A stretch of DNA of 15,181 nt from Ectopseudomonas composti (GTDB lineage: Bacteria; Pseudomonadota; Gammaproteobacteria; Pseudomonadales; Pseudomonadaceae): assembly GCA_946886245.1 (NCBI GenBank), contig CAMPIF010000045.1, forward strand, positions 1 to 15,181, in the 5' to 3' direction. Positions within the stretch are counted from its first letter, which is position 1; every line of letters begins with the position of its first letter. The notes below the pieces were generated by a model. It saw only the letters and a program-made list of their open reading frames with translations. It ran no database searches and was not told the origin of the DNA. Below, in pieces: positions 13,776-15,181 of this stretch. The position numbers were made by a program, and so were the translations under genes.

Positions 13776-14258
13776 TTACGCGGCTGTCAGCACCTCGAAA
13801 ACCTGTTGGCGGCTCCCTACTGGCAGGCTTATCTCGTCGCCGGGCTTCTTGCCGAGCAGCAACCGCCCGAGCGGTGCGGTATTACCGAGCACCTGGATGG
13901 TCTGGCCGGCCAGTTGCAGTTTCATGCTGGCGCCCGGTGGGCCAAGGAACAGCCATTGTTCGTGGCCATCCTCGGTCGCAAGCTGTACCAGCGCGCCGAG
14001 CTGGATGCCCTGCTCGACATCGAAGGGGCGCGGGCGCAACTGGCGCCAGGTGATCAGGGTCTGGCGCAGTTCTTCGACGCGACGCGCCTGACCGCTGGCC
14101 AGGTAGGCGGCCTCCAGGCCCAGGGTGTCGTACTTGTTCTCGGCGACATTCTCTTCGTGGGTGGCCGCTTCGTGGGCGCTGAGGGCGGCGAGGCTGGCCT
14201 GCTCGAGGTCGGTCTGCAGATGGCTGAGCACGTCTTGCAGCAGCAGATTCTTGTCCAT
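13776..14258 (-). CDS. GreA/GreB-like transcription factor, divergent
   Basis: The 160-residue protein has the two-part Gre layout. An N-terminal helical hairpin (about 1-75) has an acidic middle, HEENVAENKYDTLGLEAAYLASGQ. A C-terminal FKBP-like domain (about 80-158) ends in the hallmark NTAPLGRLLLGKKPGDEISLPVGSRQQVFEVL. Gre factors enter the RNA polymerase secondary channel and stimulate RNA cleavage through acidic residues at the hairpin tip. Here the canonical GDLSENAEY tip is replaced by EENVAENKYDT, and the usual GreA N-terminal PMTxxG segment is absent, so it is probably a paralogue rather than GreA itself. Whether cleavage activity is kept is not clear. ATG 14258 starts MDKNLLLQDVLSHLQ; a longer open frame upstream is non-conserved. 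It lies 52 bases downstream of the diguanylate cyclase gene on the same strand. Confidence 0.85.
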   Translation of the reverse strand: MDKNLLLQDVLSHLQTDLEQASLAALSAHEAATHEENVAENKYDTLGLEAAYLASGQARRVEELRQTLITWRQLRPRPFDVEQGIQLGALVQLATEDGHEQWLFLGPPGASMKLQLAGQTIQVLGNTAPLGRLLLGKKPGDEISLPVGSRQQVFEVLTAA

Positions 14259-14310
14259 GGTGCGTTTTCGGATTCGGGTTGGTGAAAGGGACGGCGGCCC
14301 CTCTTCAAAG

Positions 14311-15181
14311 CTATTGGGTGGCCAGTTGCACGCGGTTGCGACCTTCAGCCTTGGCGCGGTACATGGCGGCATCGGCCAGGCGGATCAGCTGGGTGGCATC
14401 ATCGGCGCCGCAGCTCAGGGCGATGCCGATGCTGGCGCCGACGCGCACGGCACGATCTTCCAGGTACATCGGCGTGTCCAGCCCTTCCAGCAGGCGCTTG
14501 GCCAGTTCGTGCGCATGTTCGGCTGATTGCACGCTCTCGCAGATCACCACGAACTCGTCACCGCCGAGGCGGGCAGGCAGATCGCTATCGCGCACGTACT
14601 GCCGCAGGCGCCGCGCTATTTCGGCCAGTACCAGGTCGCCATAGCCATGGCCGTGCTGGTCGTTGATCGGCTTGAAGCCGTCCAGGTCGATCAGCATCAC
14701 GGCCAGTAGTTCATTGCGCCGCTGGCTGCGCGCCAGTGCCTGTTCCAGGTGTTGCTGCAGGGCGGTGCGGTTGGCCAGGCCGGTCAGCGGGTCCTGCAGG
14801 GCCAGCTCACTGAGGCGCTGATTGGCCTGTTCCAGGGCCTGGGTGCGTTCGGTGACGCGCTTGGCGAGGATCTGTTCGTTGAGTTGCAGCGCGGCCTCGC
14901 GCTGGCGCTTGAGTTCGTTGAAACGTGCGGCCAGGGCAAAGGACAACAGGATCATCTCCAGCCCCGAGCCGATCTGCATGGCGTACAGGGTAAGGAAGTT
15001 CGACGGGATCAGGGCGAAGTTGCGCAACGCCAGCAGCACCGCGCCGGTCAGCAGCATCAGCCAGGCCAGGGCGAACAGGCGAGCGCCGGGCACCCGGTAG
15101 CCAACGCAGACGAAGCTGGTGAGCAGTAGTGTCAGGGTGGCGATCAGGCCGGTCAGCGACATCAGCTGCAGCGCGCGCTGC
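14311..15181 (-). CDS. Membrane-bound diguanylate cyclase (7TMR-DISM-type sensor with GGDEF), 5' part cut by window edge
   Basis: The visible C-terminal part has at least three membrane helices (LTGLIATLTLLLTSFVCVGY, ARLFALAWLMLLTGAVLLAL and IGSGLEMILLSFALAA), then a coiled-coil linker ending at LSELALQDPLTGLANR. A full GGDEF domain follows, with LIDLDGFKPINDQHGHGYGD, the active motif RLGGDEF and AMYRAKAEGRN. An RDSD motif five residues before GGDEF matches the inhibitory I-site (RxxD), so product inhibition by c-di-GMP is likely. It should therefore make c-di-GMP. The frame stays open past the internal ATG at 15162 to the window end (QRALQL before it), so the gene starts beyond 15181 and probably has further membrane helices and a periplasmic sensor part of the 7TMR-DISM type. 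The signal it senses cannot be seen. Confidence 0.93.
   Translation of the reverse strand, partial: QRALQLMSLTGLIATLTLLLTSFVCVGYRVPGARLFALAWLMLLTGAVLLALRNFALIPSNFLTLYAMQIGSGLEMILLSFALAARFNELKRQREAALQLNEQILAKRVTERTQALEQANQRLSELALQDPLTGLANRTALQQHLEQALARSQRRNELLAVMLIDLDGFKPINDQHGHGYGDLVLAEIARRLRQYVRDSDLPARLGGDEFVVICESVQSAEHAHELAKRLLEGLDTPMYLEDRAVRVGASIGIALSCGADDATQLIRLADAAMYRAKAEGRNRVQLATQ

Overview
The window looks like a chromosomal segment of a Pseudomonas-lineage gammaproteobacterium. The evidence is high-GC coding sequence with strong G/C third-position bias, the conserved order metK / ArsR-methyltransferase / tktA / epd / pgk / two small proteins / fbaA (from memory this matches the metK-to-fda neighbourhood of P. 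aeruginosa), a DUF2789 protein, and CGTAGGGTG-type hairpin repeats. I see no phage, plasmid, IS, CRISPR, rRNA or tRNA. Species cannot be read from the sequence.

Left part (1-3903). On the minus strand an ArsR-type HTH fused to a SAM-dependent methyltransferase fold is followed with no gap by metK (SAM synthetase, running off the left edge). The regulator's stop codon abuts the metK start codon, and a perfect 12-bp-arm inverted repeat lies just upstream of the regulator. This looks like a self-contained SAM/SAH-responsive circuit. Next comes a divergent pair, a LysR regulator (minus) and a TDT/SLAC1-family membrane transporter (plus), sharing a 110-bp region with a LysR-like dyad. The pair appears to be inserted between the metK block and the tktA block.

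Central part (4012-10231). A plus-strand carbon-metabolism cluster: transketolase, erythrose-4-phosphate dehydrogenase, phosphoglycerate kinase, two small lipoproteins (the second resembling C-type lysozyme inhibitor MliC) and class II fructose-bisphosphate aldolase, closed by a strong intrinsic terminator. Together these enzymes interconvert triose, tetrose and hexose phosphates. They supply gluconeogenesis, the non-oxidative pentose phosphate pathway and the erythrose-4-phosphate branch to pyridoxal phosphate. Several gaps in this cluster hold inverted repeats or paired hairpins.

Right part (10251-15181). A PL7 alginate-lyase-like gene lies alone on the minus strand. A 360-bp non-coding stretch with candidate regulatory structure precedes a plus-strand pair (four-TM membrane protein, exported PQQ-type aldose dehydrogenase). 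Then come a YgjP-like zinc metallopeptidase with a TTG start, a GTAGGGTG hairpin, and minus-strand genes for DUF2789, a divergent GreA/GreB-like factor and a membrane diguanylate cyclase cut by the right edge.

Most of the window is ordinary core genome. The parts most worth a second look are the ArsR-methyltransferase/palindrome/metK circuit, the MliC-like lipoprotein inside the glycolytic cluster, the apparently leaderless alginate lyase and the unusual Gre-like protein.
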